A stretch of DNA of 64,000 nucleotides from Peltaster fructicola (lineage: Eukaryota; Ascomycota; Dothideomycetes). Below, in pieces: positions 52,129 to 64,000 of the stretch (its first letter is position 1; each line of letters begins with the position of its first letter). Below the pieces are notes generated by a model. That model worked only from the letters and a program-made list of their open reading frames with translations, ran no database searches and was not told where the DNA came from. The stretch lies in NCBI GenBank assembly GCA_001592805.2, contig CP051141.1, positions 1,364,001 to 1,428,000 on the forward strand. The letters are read 5' to 3'. Both the position numbers and the translations under genes were made by a program.

Positions 52129-55100
52129 ATGACACTGCTCTCGACAACATGGAGGGCTGCGCTGCTCTTCGGGCTCACGCTGAGTGCGCAAGCAGCACCA
52201 GCCATTGATGTAGAAGTACAAGCCGCATTCCCGGCACCACCATTCTTGCTTGAGCTCTTGTAAGCATGAAGCAAGCCATATCGAGATCGTGTGCTGATCA
52301 ATTTGCAGGGAGACAGCTGCCGAAGAGAACGCGACCTCATATCATCCACTACTTACCTCGATCGCAAACGGCTACTTCGATACATATAAGACCGACGCTG
52401 AGCTGTACGAGAGCTTCAGGGCTCTGCTGAAAGATGAAGGACATCTTGGGAGGGATGACCTGTCTTCGTTCGACCTTGCACTGTCGTTACATTCAGCGGC
52501 ACCGAGGATACAAGCACATTTCCAATACTACAATACTACCATTGAGCCTTCGATCGATCAACACAACAGCGAGGCATGTGAAAGCTGGGTCTATGTCCCA
52601 TTCAGTGGACAAAGATACTGCACACCAAGCATCGACGAGAAGCATGCACAATCAGCGAAGTCACTGGCGAGTACGGACGAGATCTTACCTTTCGATCGGT
52701 TACTGGGCGCTGTCAATAGCCAGCAACCCTCGATTCTATACGCAGACATCACATCTCCATCCTTTCGTCAATTCCACAAGGTCCTCAGCACAACAGCCCA
52801 AGATGGCAAGACATCCTACCGAGTACGCTATCGACTAGCGAGAGACAGCTCGACCACACCGTTGACGGTGAGCGGATATGGAGTCGAACTTGCTCTCAAG
52901 AGAACGGACTATATTGTCATTGATGATCGTGAGGCTGAAGAGAAGAGCGAGAGAGAGGCACGCTCAGCTACGCTCAACGACGAGGAGGTCTCAGACTTAC
53001 GACCACTTGCTGCCTCAGAAGTACGCAATCTTGCCCTGAATGCAGCTGCATTTGTGCTTGCGAGCGATGATCCTCTTGAGACGCTGCTCAAGCTGACGCA
53101 GGACTTTCCGAAGCATTCAAGCGCTATTGCAGCTGGAAATTACTCGAACGAGTTCGCAAAGGAGCACACAGCAAATCGAGAGATTGTCCTGCCGCCAGGC
53201 TACAATATCTTGTGGATCAATGGTGTTCAGATCACACCTAGAGACGTCGATGCATACTCGCTGCTGGAACATCTACGACGAGAGCGTCGACTCATCAGCA
53301 ATGTGCAGAAACTGGGCCTCAACGGACCACAGGCAATTGAGCTGCTCACACATGAGGCCATCACCAACTCGCAGACCGACCAGGACGTGCAGCGCTACGA
53401 CTGGAGAGACGTCAACGAAGGCGGCAATGTCATCATGTGGCTAAACGATCTCGAAGGCGATAAGCGCTACGAGGACTGGTCGTCCAGCATCACCGCACTT
53501 ATGCAACGCACATATCCAGGACAGCTTCCACCTGTTGCTCGAGATGTTCACAATCTGATCCTTCCAATGGACTTTTCCAACTACAATGATGTTTTAGAGA
53601 TCGTTGACACCTTGCAAGGGTTTGTGAAGCGCAAGGTGCCAATTCGCTTCGGGCTCATCCCTGTCATCAAGTCAGACAACAGTCTGGAGCAAGCCAAGGT
53701 TGTGTATCATTTGCTGGAGGTGTACGGTCTCGCAGCAGCACTGGACTACCTCGAGAACTCTCTGAAGACCGCTGGACGTAAGTACGGACCTCCGGCGCAA
53801 AAGATCTTCGCAGCTTCTGTTGAGACTCGCAAGGTCAGGAGAGACCAGACAGCACTACCTTTCGCCGACATTACTGGTGCCGAGCACCTTGAAGCCCGCA
53901 TCAAGGCTGCTCAAGCATGGACACAGCGACTTGCATCTACCGGCGCGGTGCCGTTGTTCGTCAATGGTGCTGCTATCGAGAAGACCGAGGAGTGGCTGCC
54001 AGCAATGAGCCAAAGAGTTAGCATGGATGCCAGATTTGTGCAGAAATACCTTTACGAGCAGTCCTGGACTGAGCAGCTGTTCATTCCGGACTTGTTCCTG
54101 GAGCATGCAGCCTTGCGACGAAATGTTCAACTGGTGCCTGAAGACGACAAGACCGTGCGACATGTCAATATTGGCGAGCTGCCGTTTGCTGAACTCCCTA
54201 GCTGGCCTTCAGGTGTAGATACTGTCGAGAGCGAGCTCATTCATTTGACAGTGGCCACTGATCTGGACAGTAAGCAAGGCTTCGAACTGCTGGCAGCAGC
54301 ACTGGCACTCCGTTCTGAGCATGACAACATCGAGCTGGCCGTACTGCATGTGCCTGGTTCAAGCGAGCAAAAGACAGTGTTGTCTGGCAGGTCCTTGGCT
54401 ACATTAGCGGAAAGCATCTCAAAACTGTTACAAGAATCTACCTGGGAAGAGGTGTACGAAGGCCTAGGTTCTGCTGACGGCACTGATAACGTTGTCGGCC
54501 ATTGGACGAAGTTCGAATCGATAGCACAAGCTGCAGGCATTTTAGAAGGTCAACAAGCATTGATACTCAACGGTCGTGTCGTTGGCCCGTTCGGCGCTGA
54601 CGTCTCGCTCGAGCAAGATGCACTCGAATCTCTGCTTAGCTATGAGCGCAAACGACGACTCGCACCAGCAGCTACTGCGATTCGAGCACTCGGTCTCGAC
54701 GATAGAGCCAAGACTCCACTAGCATTTGCGACCATCTCCAACCTGATCGCACTATCACTGGTTTCCGATATACCAGAAGGGATTTTCGACGCTCCGCCGA
54801 CAGTACGAACCAGCCTCCACAAGAAGTGGCAAGATCAATACACTTCCTTCAGTGTAGGCGATGCACAGTCTTCGTCTATTCACATCGTCGCTGTCATCGA
54901 TCCGACCTCAGAGACCGCTCAGCGCTGGACACCAATCATCAATACTCTTTCACAGCTGGACGGCGTACACATCAAGCTATTTCTCAACCCTAGAGGTGGT
55001 CTGGAAGAGCTTCCAGTCAAACGCTTCTATCGTTATGTAGTAGAGCCAAAGCCCATCTTCGACAGCGCTGGATCTCTGCAGGCTCTCAGCGCTAGGTTCC

Positions 55101-56716
55101 AAGGCCTACCCGCTGATGCCTTACTGAACATTGGCATGGACATTCCTCCAGCTTGGCTGGTTGCGCCCCGAGACAGTGTACACGACCTGGACAACATCAA
55201 GCTGAGTGCTGTCAAGAGTGGTAGCGACATTACCGCTATATATGAGCTTGAACATATCTTGATCGAAGGCCACTCGAGAGATCTCACAGTCGCATCTCCG
55301 CCACGAGGAGTTCAGCTTGTGCTTGGTACGCAGGCTGACCCTCATTTCGCTGCTACCATCGTCATGTCCAATCTTGGCTACTTCCAGTTCAAGGCGAATC
55401 CCGGCATCTACAACCTTGCCCTTCAGGATGGTCGAAGTGCTGAGATCTTCGCGATTGACAGTGCTGGCACGCTTGGATACAGTGCACAGCCAGGTGATGA
55501 GAGCACTGAGATTGCGCTCATGTCGTTCAGAGGTGCTACACTCTTTCCCAGACTATCACGGAAGTCTGGCATGGAAGATGAAGATGTTCTCGAAGCATCA
55601 AAGACGACTGTCGAGAACCTGGCTGATCAAGCAGGCAAAGCACTCGCAAATGCAGGGCTTGCCGGCACGCAGAAATACCTGTCCAAGGCAGCTCAGCTTG
55701 GATCAAAGCTGCTCTCTGGCAACAAGCAGCTGGGTACATCCCAGCACGCAGAGATCAATATCTTCTCTGTGGCCTCAGGTCACTTGTACGAGCGTATGCT
55801 CAACATCATGATGCTATCAGTCATGAAGCACACCAAACACACTGTCAAGTTTTGGTTCATTGAGCAGTTCTTGTCACCATCATTCAAGACGTTCTTACCT
55901 TCTCTAGCAGAGGAGTATGGTTTCCAGTATGAAATGGTCACCTACAAATGGCCCCACTGGCTACGAGGTCAGAAGGAGAAACAGCGTGAGATTTGGGGCT
56001 ACAAGATCTTGTTCCTCGATGTGCTGTTTCCACTCGATCTCGACAAGGTCATCTTCGTCGATGCTGACCAGATCGTTCGCACAGACATGTACGAGCTAGT
56101 ACAGCACGATCTGCAGGGCGCGCCGTACGGTTTCACACCAATGTGCGACTCGAGGACTGAGATGGAAGGCTTCCGATTCTGGAAGCAGGGCTACTGGAAG
56201 AACTACCTCCGTGGTCTGCCCTACCACATCAGCGCTCTGTACGTTGTTGATTTGAAGGAGTTCCGTCGTATTGCTGCTGGTGACAGGCTTCGACAGCAGT
56301 ATCACCAGCTCTCAGCCGATCCCAACAGCTTGAGCAATCTAGATCAGGATCTGCCGAACCACATGCAGATGGTGTTGCCTATCCACAGTCTACCACAGGA
56401 CTGGCTGTGGTGTGAGACGTGGTGCTCAGACGAGGCATTGACAACGGCGAAGACGATTGATCTTTGCAACAATCCGCAGACTAAGGAGCCCAAGCTTGAT
56501 AGAGCTCGTCGACAAGTCCCAGAATGGACTGTGTACGATGACGAGATCGCTGCGGTGGCCAAGCGTCACAAGGACGCCAGTGCTACGGGTCGTCCTGTGT
56601 CTGGTGATGCGTCAGACGCCGGAGTACAAGGTGAGGAGGAAGAGTCCATTCAGGAGCGACTTCAACGCGAGGACGCCGAGAAGGAGAAATCCAAGCATCT
56701 TCGAGATGAGTTGTAG
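52129..56716 (+). CDS. UGGT: UDP-glucose:glycoprotein glucosyltransferase
   Basis: Exons 52129-52259 and 52309-56716 joined over a 49-nt intron (GTAAGC...TTGCAG) encode 1512 aa, the usual UGGT length. A signal peptide (LLFGLTLSAQAAPA) leads the thioredoxin-like folding-sensor repeats of the N-terminal 1200 residues. The C-terminal GT24 catalytic domain is highly conserved: NIMMLSVMKHTKHTVKFWFIE, KILFLDVLFPLDLDKVIFVDADQIVR with the metal-binding Asp1295-Ala-Asp1297, then LPNHMQ and DWLWCETWCSD. The protein ends in RDEL, an ER-retrieval signal. UGGT re-glucosylates misfolded N-glycoproteins so that calnexin rebinds them. Conservation of the catalytic motifs argues for an active Gpt1-type enzyme rather than a Kre5-type one. 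Confidence 0.96.
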
Positions 56717-57144
56717 ATGATAGATCAAAATGCAGCCGTTTCCAGCCAAGCGTTAGTGTCTGTCGTCCGCTACCTGCGGTTTCTGACCGTCTGCACCTCT
56801 TTGCCGAGCAGTATAGTGTGTCGTCATGCTGCATCATTTATGCATTGACCGACGATCACCTCCGCAAATGCCGTCAGAGCCTCATCAATCTCAACTCTAC
56901 CTGTAGCACAGGCACTCACGTCACACATGATCTGCCAAGCACATCATCGTTTGCATTCATACTAGCATCTTCATAGGTCGGGTTCGCAGCACGTTGACTA
57001 GTAAGGCCGATCGATGAGCAACAGATCTCACTGGTGATCTCGGTCTGCTCCCGCGGGCAGTGATGAGTATAGACGAGTTTATATGCTTCTCCCTCTACCG
57101 TTCTCTATTCTCTCTACTCCCTTCCGATAGCATTGAGACACAAC
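56717..57144. promoter_or_regulatory. promoter region of the royal-jelly-family gene
   Basis: 428 bp without a gene. A TATA-like TTTATATG lies at about 57078-57085, some 60 nt before the ATG, followed by a CT-rich leader (cttctccctctaccg and on). Confidence 0.5.
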
Positions 57145-58442
57145 ATGCTACAAACCACTTTCATTACTGCGCTGGTTGCAGGTTTGGCCTCGGCTGTCGA
57201 CCTTGCTACCGATCCTGGTGTATATGGACCTGCTCTTGAGCTCGTGCATCTATACTATGATGAGTTCCCAACAGGAATAGCAGTCTCTTCGACTGGCCGC
57301 AGGTTCAGCAACTACCCTGGAGGTCTGGATGGCAACGATACCTACAGAGGCACCGGTAACAAGTACACCATCGCTGAGCTCTTCCCAAACAACACTGAGA
57401 GAGCATATCCGAGTGAGAACATCAATCATCCACCAGGAGGCGCCATCAACTACACTACTTATCCTCCAACGGGTATGCGAGAAGTAACTATGTGAGAGTG
57501 TAAACGCTGACGACTGCAGGTGCGAACTATCAGAACTACCTGATCGGTTCACAATCCATTGTCATCGACTCGCTCGATCGTGCATGGATTCTGGACACAG
57601 GCCGTGTAGAGGACCTCAACGGCACACTAGTGCCGTCATCATACGGAGGTCCTAAGCTCGTTGGTGTGAATCTCACCACCAACGCAGTGATACAGACTAT
57701 TGTCTTCCCGACCACTGTCGCTTACTCAGACTCATATCTCAACGACGTCCGTTTCGATTTGCGAGCCAATCTCACCGGTACCACTGGCAAGGGAGTCGCG
57801 TATATTACAGATTCGTCCACCGAGGGCCGCAACGGCATCATCATTGTCGACCTGGGCAGTGGTAAGAGCTGGCGCCACCTCGATGGCAACCCTACCGTGC
57901 ACCCAGAGCAGCAACACCTCGACTTCCTTTGGGGACAGCCAATATACGCTGCGCAGCCAGGCAAGCCATTCACATACCAGAACTTTGGCTCTGATGGTAT
58001 TGCATTATCCAAGGACGGACTGACTCTATACTGGAAGTCCGTTGGAAACAGATACCTCTACAGCATTCCTACCGCCAGACTGCGAGATCAGAGTGCAAAC
58101 TCAGAGGTCCTTGCGCAGTCTGCCATCAACAACCACGGACAGACAGGCATCACTGACGGCATGGAGACTGACACCAACGGGTTCATCTACCACGGCAACA
58201 TGGAGCAGAACTCTGTTGGTTTTTTCAACCCAGCCAATGGCACTGATCAGATCTTCGTGCGAGACCCACGACTCAACTGGATCGATACCCTGTCAGTTGG
58301 CACTGACGGCTACCTGTACTTCACCAACAACCAGCTGGTCTTTGGTAAGCTCTCATACCCTGGCACAGACCGAAGGAAAAAGCCATTCTCACTGTGGAGG
58401 GCGAAGCTGCCAAACAACGGCACAAAGGTTCTCCTTCGCTAA
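57145..58442 (+). CDS. secreted major royal jelly protein / yellow-family protein
   Basis: Exons 57145-57472 and 57520-58442 over a 47-nt intron (GTATGC...CTGCAG) encode 416 aa. A signal peptide (MLQTTFITALVAGLASA) precedes a six-bladed propeller of the MRJP/yellow family: the segments FPTGIAVSSTGRRFSNYPGG, LIGSQSIVIDSLDRAWILDTGR, YLNDVRFDLR, YITDSSTEGRNGIIIVDL and FGSDGIALSKDGLTLYW are family hallmarks. Several N-glycosylation sites occur. In insects the family includes dopachrome-converting enzymes and nutritional proteins; scattered bacterial and fungal members are known, with function unknown. It lies next to UGGT and is tail-to-tail with POL5, 65 bp apart. Confidence 0.9.
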
Positions 58443-58507
58443 GAGCTTGCTGTGATCACGATCGCTACGATATGTATATCTATACTAATATAGTCTACTC
58501 TGTTACC

Positions 58508-61417
58508 TCAGTGCTTGCGTGTTGTGATCGACCAGCTGGTCCATTCTGTGAACATACTCGGCTGAATCTTACTCTTGGTATCTTGGTACCACTCGCTTTG
58601 CAGTTTGGCATACTTCTCAGCAATGGCGACGTAATGTGTGGTATCTACTGAGACCAAGAGCTTGGCGACGAAGAGACTTGATCTGCTGCAGGCATTCGTA
58701 TGCAGCTTGGAGCCACCCTCTGTGACTTCGGAGTGGATGACTGACAGCAGCGCGAATAGTATTTCATGATCGTTGGTGGGCGAGTCTGCCTTGTGCTTGT
58801 TGTAGGCATCGAAATACTGCTTCAGCACCGCAAAAGCCTTCTCGGCTGTGGGTTTGCTCGTTGTCGTGCGGATAAGCACAATCAGCGGGTGTATGAGCTC
58901 GACAGCATTCACGCTCGAGTACTGCGTCTTGACATAAATGCCAAGAAGGTCGAGGATTCTGTTCTTGAAGTTGATGATGTTCTCTCGAGCATCTTTGTTG
59001 TCCTGCTTGGCAGTAGACTGTTTCTGACGTTCTTTGAAGATGGTTGCCAAGTGCGGCTCCAAGGCCATCATCTGTTCGTCGTCCATGTCGGAGCCGTCGT
59101 CGTCTTCGTCCTCTGCAACAGCAGCAGTGCCGAGCGCATCGGCTAGCTTGCGATCAAAGGCTGCTTCTTCGTCTTCGTCTTCATCGCCATCCTCATCTCC
59201 GTCTGATGTGTTTTCAGTGTCACTGTCAGACGACTCGCTGTCATCTTCAGTCGTTACGAGACCATTAACGATCTCCACGTCCGAGTCATCTTCAACGTCG
59301 ACAGCCTCGTTATCGGAACTTTCGTCGGATGCTTCGTCTTGCTGTGCATCTCCCTGCTGATCGAACAATTCCTGCTGTCCACTTGCACTCTCCTTCTGCT
59401 CAAGGATGTCAAGCATTGATCTCAAGCTGTCAGAAGTCATACTTGCTGCGAAAGCGCCAAAGACTTGCTCAGCGAGCTTCTTGTATATCGTCGAGGGTCT
59501 TGAGATAAAGCTGATGATGATCTCTACAAAGACAGTCTTGGACTCAACTGACGAACTCCACGATTCAATAGACATTAGCAAATCACTCAATGCACTGACG
59601 GAATCTGGCTCATCACCATATACCAGTAGCACAGTCATGCTCAGAAGGAGGTGCAAGGCGTATGATGCTGTGAGGTCGTTGCTCACATCTTGGACAGCAC
59701 CGTTTGAGATCGCCTTCAATACCTTTCCTGCTTGTTTCATGATATCTTGCTCGCTCTTCTTGGTGCGCTGTAGTGCTTTTTGACTTTGTAGCTCTGATAG
59801 CACGAGACTGGGACCAAGAGCTGCGAGCTCGATCCGGAAAGTGAGCAGATGGCCAAGACAGGATGTCAGTCTCGTTTTGAACACAGATCTCGTTGTTTCT
59901 GTAGGGTGCGGGTCGTACAGCTCGTCAGCTTCCTTATTGTAGCCGACCATGAGTAACGTCTTGATGAATTGGCTCAGCCATGGCGCCAGTTGGTCATAGC
60001 CTGACTGCTTGACGAAAAGATCCGACTCTTGACGACGAGATCGAAGGGCTGAGATCAGTAGATCTGCCATTGTTCTTCTTCGAGTCTCGGCTTGCGTAGT
60101 CTCGTTCGTCTTGGGTTTCAAAATGAGTTGCTGAGCCAAGCTCTGCACTTCCTGCAATGCAGCTGCATCAGCCTGGGCGAGCAGTGTCTCTACAGTCTTT
60201 GTTTTCGTTATCTGGTCGAAGTTGACACCGCCATGTTGCCATATCGGCGCTAATAGTCTCGCTGTGACGGAAGGCTCGAGTTTCGACCTTGCGAGGAGAG
60301 CATTCAGAGGTGCCTTGGTGCCCTCGAACAGATATCGATCAGCATTGCTGCGATGATTGACAATGCATCGAACGATCTCGGGCGAGATGACGTGCTCGAG
60401 AGCTGCTCCATTTGCAAGCCGCAATGCCAACGTCACAACCTGAAGACCAAGCGCTTTCCTCTCATTTGATGATGTCGTTGCGAACAGCCCATGGCTAACG
60501 GTCGACTCCCAGAAGAGATTGAAGTCTTTAGTGCTGTCTTTGCTCAGCAGTGCGTTCAGCACTACAGTCCATGCGAAGCTGGGCACGATCTGTCGGGTAC
60601 CGCCTTTCTGCTGGGTATCGTCGTCTTCTGTCGACACTTCCTGCATGACTTTCGACAGGATCGTGCGCTCTTTGGATGACAGGGGATTCTGGTGGTGCCA
60701 GACATGTTTTGGTAGGGTGACCCTATCGCTTTGCACCAAAGCCAGCCACAAGGCTACACCCTCAGGCGTTTTCCATAGGGACTTGGCAGACCAAGCGTCA
60801 GCCAGAGCTTGTATTCGTTCATCGTCGAGATATTTGCTGTCTGTACTAGAGATGAAGTCGTAAAGCATCAGACCACATTGTTTTCGGAGCCATTGGCGTT
60901 GACCGGCAAGATCTGCGACCGCATCTAAGAACGTTCGCCATTCCTCGCTCGAGACCTTTGTAATCGTTTTTGAACCAGTCTGGAGCATAGCCTGAAAAGC
61001 GAATTGTCGACCGAGCGAAGCATCGCGCTTCTCCTGTCCACTGACGTTGCCTTCAAGAGTGGTAAGATTGACAATCCTGTTGGTGATTTGCTGCAACGAT
61101 TGAGACTTCTGAAGTGCAATGCGTAAGGCTTCTGACAGGGCGATGGAGAAGCCAAGTCGAGCGGCTTTCCTACTACTGCTGACACCTTTGATGAGTCTGG
61201 TAAGAGCTTTGTCTATTGAGCTCTCCTGATCTGCTGCATCCGCGGTGAGATGCTTGATCAATTCACTGGCTGCTTTCAAGCGGACTTCTTCGACTTCTTC
61301 GGCGAGGTCATTGTAGATCTTCGCGAGCGCAATATCGTTCTGCGAGTACTCTTTTCGTCGCTTATGGCTAGCAGCATTAGTACTGCCATCCTCAAGCTGC
61401 CTCTTGTGGCCGCCCAT
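58508..61417 (-). CDS. POL5: nucleolar DNA polymerase phi-like protein Pol5 (MYBBP1A family)
   Basis: An intronless 969-aa protein. The N-terminus carries a Lys/Arg nuclear signal (SHKRRKEY) and the family block EVRLKAASELIKHL, then KALTRLIKGVSSSRKAARLGFSIALSE, followed by helical HEAT-like repeats. A long Asp/Glu/Ser acidic tract fills about residues 690-785 (DEASDESSDNEAVDVEDD and similar), a hallmark of Pol5/MYBBP1A. Despite the name it is not a replicative polymerase; yeast Pol5 is needed for rRNA synthesis and 60S assembly. The C-terminus is divergent and ends without the Lys-rich tail seen in some relatives. Confidence 0.92.
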   Translation of the reverse strand: MGGHKRQLEDGSTNAASHKRRKEYSQNDIALAKIYNDLAEEVEEVRLKAASELIKHLTADAADQESSIDKALTRLIKGVSSSRKAARLGFSIALSEALRIALQKSQSLQQITNRIVNLTTLEGNVSGQEKRDASLGRQFAFQAMLQTGSKTITKVSSEEWRTFLDAVADLAGQRQWLRKQCGLMLYDFISSTDSKYLDDERIQALADAWSAKSLWKTPEGVALWLALVQSDRVTLPKHVWHHQNPLSSKERTILSKVMQEVSTEDDDTQQKGGTRQIVPSFAWTVVLNALLSKDSTKDFNLFWESTVSHGLFATTSSNERKALGLQVVTLALRLANGAALEHVISPEIVRCIVNHRSNADRYLFEGTKAPLNALLARSKLEPSVTARLLAPIWQHGGVNFDQITKTKTVETLLAQADAAALQEVQSLAQQLILKPKTNETTQAETRRRTMADLLISALRSRRQESDLFVKQSGYDQLAPWLSQFIKTLLMVGYNKEADELYDPHPTETTRSVFKTRLTSCLGHLLTFRIELAALGPSLVLSELQSQKALQRTKKSEQDIMKQAGKVLKAISNGAVQDVSNDLTASYALHLLLSMTVLLVYGDEPDSVSALSDLLMSIESWSSSVESKTVFVEIIISFISRPSTIYKKLAEQVFGAFAASMTSDSLRSMLDILEQKESASGQQELFDQQGDAQQDEASDESSDNEAVDVEDDSDVEIVNGLVTTEDDSESSDSDTENTSDGDEDGDEDEDEEAAFDRKLADALGTAAVAEDEDDDGSDMDDEQMMALEPHLATIFKERQKQSTAKQDNKDARENIINFKNRILDLLGIYVKTQYSSVNAVELIHPLIVLIRTTTSKPTAEKAFAVLKQYFDAYNKHKADSPTNDHEILFALLSVIHSEVTEGGSKLHTNACSRSSLFVAKLLVSVDTTHYVAIAEKYAKLQSEWYQDTKSKIQPSMFTEWTSWSITTRKH

Positions 61418-63098
61418 GCTGATGATGCTGTAGATGTAGAGGTTAATAGTTTCTAGAAAAAGTTGATAGACAGTTGCACGTGCAAGACTTGGTGCGGAAT
61501 TGATTCCGACGCAGGATATTTGAGCATGCCTCGCAAGCTACAACATTACCTCGTTATGAAGATGAGCATGTCTCTGCGCTGGACGAATGCTATAGCATAC
61601 TATGTTGCATAATCGAAGCCAGTCAGGAGACCATCGCCTGGGTGAGACTGCTTTAAGCTACCACTACCTGGCACGAAGTCGGAAGCTTTCGTCTGATGTT
61701 CATTCAGTGGCTGCTATCTAGTTGAAGTGCAGTGTACGGGAACAACTCTAGGCGTCGTTGAGCCTGTACCACCGTCTCCAGGATAGTCCCATGTGAGCTT
61801 GGAATGCGTTTCGCTGGGAGAAAGGTCTTGTTCATGTCTTCGATCGCCAACGTCAAGCAATAGAGGATAAGCTTTTCAAATGGAGATGATGTGCGGAAGC
61901 AAAGGTGGTAACCACATACTAGGCATGTATCTGCTGCAGCAGCTACCTTGTACTTGTAGCAATGATACACACCGAGCTGCATTGCATAATGAATGGTCGT
62001 ACTGGTAAGGAGGATGTACTGACACATCTAAGTGGTGCGTTTTGACCCTCAAACATGAAAACATGCTTGCTGTGATAGGAGGCAGATCCACAGAAAGGTG
62101 TACTTGCTTACTTCTCACCTGTGTCTGTGTGGAGCTCTCCTCATCGAGCTGACTCTTCTTCACCTACCTTCTATGACTCAAGCCGGAAATATGCACGTAA
62201 GAGACTAACAGGCGACATTCTGCTCCTACAATAAGTGGTCCATTGGCTGACTAGACTGTGTGCGTGAGGTCCTGCTGATCAGCTGACTGGTGTTGCTCAA
62301 CGGCAGAGCATACCGAACCCGATTATCGAAGTGTTTACCATCTCCAAGAAGTGATCCCACACGAGGTCAGGTTGCACGTGTGTCGGGTTACGATACTTGT
62401 CCGACCAGTCGTGCGAGCGTGCTTACATTGGTCTGCATCTACTCGCAAACGACAGCATAACCTGCTGAAGACGTCAGTGTCAACGATGAGAGCCTGCCGC
62501 TAATGCTTTGTAGTCATGTCTTGTTTAGACAAGCAGAGATATCGATAGACTGAGTAAACAGGTATACCGATCGACTGATCGCATCGCCGAGCATCCGTCC
62601 ATAAGATCACGATCTGGAGGAAGCATTCCAAAGCAGGTTTTCGGTCATGAGCTGCATGGTACTGTCTGGTCTTCGGGCACGATCTGCGACTGGAGCTGAC
62701 ATCATGCTTCGCCACGACATCTGCTTGAGCTACATGGTGCTGTGCAGCTCACGAATATCGTACTTCACGCATCAATAATTGGATCTTGCTCCGACCAGCG
62801 CTCTTTGGGGGGCCAGTCTACGACCGATCATTGAGTCTCAAGGACAATCTGCCTCGGACGAACTGATCGCGCAAGGACTGCTCGTATAGAATCGTCTGTC
62901 CACGCCTTTAGATCGTCTGGTGATGAGACCGAGACCAGTTGCTTGGGTCTGACGAAGGATTGATGGTCGGCATAGCTGGGTGCTGATATAGCAACCTGAC
63001 GTCAAGTGACATTCAGAGTGATTCGATAGCCGTTTCGTCTGGTATCTCACGTGCATACGCGCTGGCTCGTGAGGCGCTAGCAGAATGGCTTTGTTTAC
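61418..63098. other. 1.7-kb stretch without a supported gene
   Basis: Overlapping minus-strand frames between 61704 and 62163 have some protein-like character (DMNKTFLPAKRIPSSHGTIL in one, VHPPYQYDHSLCNAARC in another), but they are in different frames and I could not join them or find a good start. Nothing else recognised. Confidence 0.35.
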
Positions 63099-63557
63099 TC
63101 AACGCGTGCTCCAACTTCCTGCGAAAGACCACAAGCAGGTGGAACCATAGATCCATGCAAGGCATACTGTGCCGCCATGTTGAACTCCCTGCATCTCCTG
63201 CGTCGTCTCCACCTCTCTACGCGCCACAAGCTCTGTGAATTGTCTTTTGGCTTCGTCGAGGCGCTTAGGAGATTGCACAAGAGCGGGAGTAGCTAGCTGA
63301 AAAGGCCAATTTTGGAAGACAAGAGGGTTTTGCACAGACATCTGGCCATCTTCAGCTCTGAGACGACCCTGTGGCACATCGCAAGGCGTCCTACGGCTAG
63401 TCCAGAGTAGCTGGCTCTGTTTACCATTTGCTTTTTTGGCACTGGGCGTACGCGAGCGCTCCGGAATTGCTCGAGCTGGATAGTGTGCCAACATTGCTGT
63501 ATATAATCCTGCAGAAGGTGTAGAGAAACAAGGCGATGAGATGAATGCTCGATCCAT
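63099..63557 (-). CDS. uncharacterised small protein, 152 aa
   Basis: ATG 63557 opens a 152-codon frame with no known domain. Residues 15-115 look like ordinary protein: SAGLYTAMLAHYPARAIPERS, then KQSQLLWTSRRTPCDVPQGR and PLVFQNWPFQLATPALVQSP, followed by a charged helix (KRLDEAKRQFTELVARREVETTQEMQ). The last 25 residues (Trp, Cys and Ser rich) differ in character and may be intron or past the true end. No signal peptide or membrane span. Confidence 0.5.
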   Translation of the reverse strand: MDRAFISSPCFSTPSAGLYTAMLAHYPARAIPERSRTPSAKKANGKQSQLLWTSRRTPCDVPQGRLRAEDGQMSVQNPLVFQNWPFQLATPALVQSPKRLDEAKRQFTELVARREVETTQEMQGVQHGGTVCLAWIYGSTCLWSFAGSWSTR

Positions 63558-64000
63558 GTATGACGTAGAAAGAGAGGTGCAAATCGAGAGATCAGTGTGA
63601 GATCAATCGATCAGAGCGGGCAATCGGCAAGCGCTGCTTGAAGGTTGCGCAAGGACTTTGTCAGGCCAACAGTCCACGCAGCAAGATAAACGCTTTCTCG
63701 CTTGGCAGCGCGTGCTTTTTTGTGCCTGGCCAATCCAGCCTCACTCTGGCTCTGTCTTGGACCAACGACGGATCATGGCGCAAGAACGGCGTTCTGGTTG
63801 CTTAGTGAGACAGAGTGGGTATCTCCAGCATTGACGTGACAATTGGAATGTCGGAGGACCACCAGAGTGTGCAAACGATCACTGCATGGACGACAGGACG
63901 AGGCATAATGTGTGACATCCGCCGGAGGATAGAGCTGCTATCTGAGCCGTCCTGACCAGAGTCCAGAGACCTGTGGTGCCACGTGAGAGTGGTATACCTC
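63558..64000. other. window end, no gene
   Basis: The last 443 bp lie upstream of the 152-aa frame and presumably include its promoter. Nothing else seen. Confidence 0.45.

Noticed and set aside
1-64000. Transposons, virus-like elements, CRISPR arrays, secondary-metabolite clusters
   Set aside because: No transposase, reverse transcriptase, integrase, capsid, terminal repeats, direct-repeat arrays or PKS/NRPS/terpene backbone genes were seen.

Overview
The window is nuclear DNA of a filamentous ascomycete (Pezizomycotina; I lean to Dothideomycetes from the gene set, not proven). Evidence: compact genes with 42-55 nt GT-AG introns, a tRNA-Leu with a 28-nt intron, a CAP20-type perilipin, a UPC2-like Zn2Cys6 regulator, a saponin-hydrolase-like secreted protein and a DUF6594 membrane protein. 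I reconstructed exon structures by hand; where I give introns, the spliced reading frame was checked to stay open to the stop.

Layout. 0.5-12.6 kb is housekeeping: sterol acyltransferase, an unknown 214-aa protein, a PQ-loop membrane protein, COG4, a NIPA-type Mg2+ transporter and the proteasome lid subunit Rpn6. A 2-kb stretch without a convincing gene follows, then CAP20, NIF3, BolA2, COG6, NCS-1 and an SSXT-domain protein (14.7-23.7 kb). 24-34.7 kb holds thioredoxin, DUF6594, a twin-ABC ATPase, RAD18, RRP41, a DOMON/cytochrome b561 protein and an MFS carrier. A tRNA-Leu(CAG) lies at 35.2 kb. 36-51 kb is more accessory: F-box protein, HOL1-type MFS, two convergent Ser/Thr-rich single-span surface proteins, MRS2, the UPC2-like regulator and the saponin-hydrolase-like gene. 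52-61.4 kb carries UGGT, a royal-jelly-protein family secreted protein and POL5. The last 2.6 kb holds one plausible small gene.

Working together. COG4 and COG6 are subunits of the same Golgi tethering complex. NIF3 and BolA2 share a 214-bp promoter, as do RAD18 and RRP41 (177 bp) and MRS2 and the Zn2Cys6 gene (253 bp). The UPC2-like factor lies directly upstream of the saponin-hydrolase-like gene, with two sterol-response-like cores between them; this pair is the most testable small system here. I see no transposon, virus-like element, CRISPR array or secondary-metabolite backbone gene. The least ordinary DNA is a cluster of an 11-bp motif in both orientations at about 4.5-5.0 kb.
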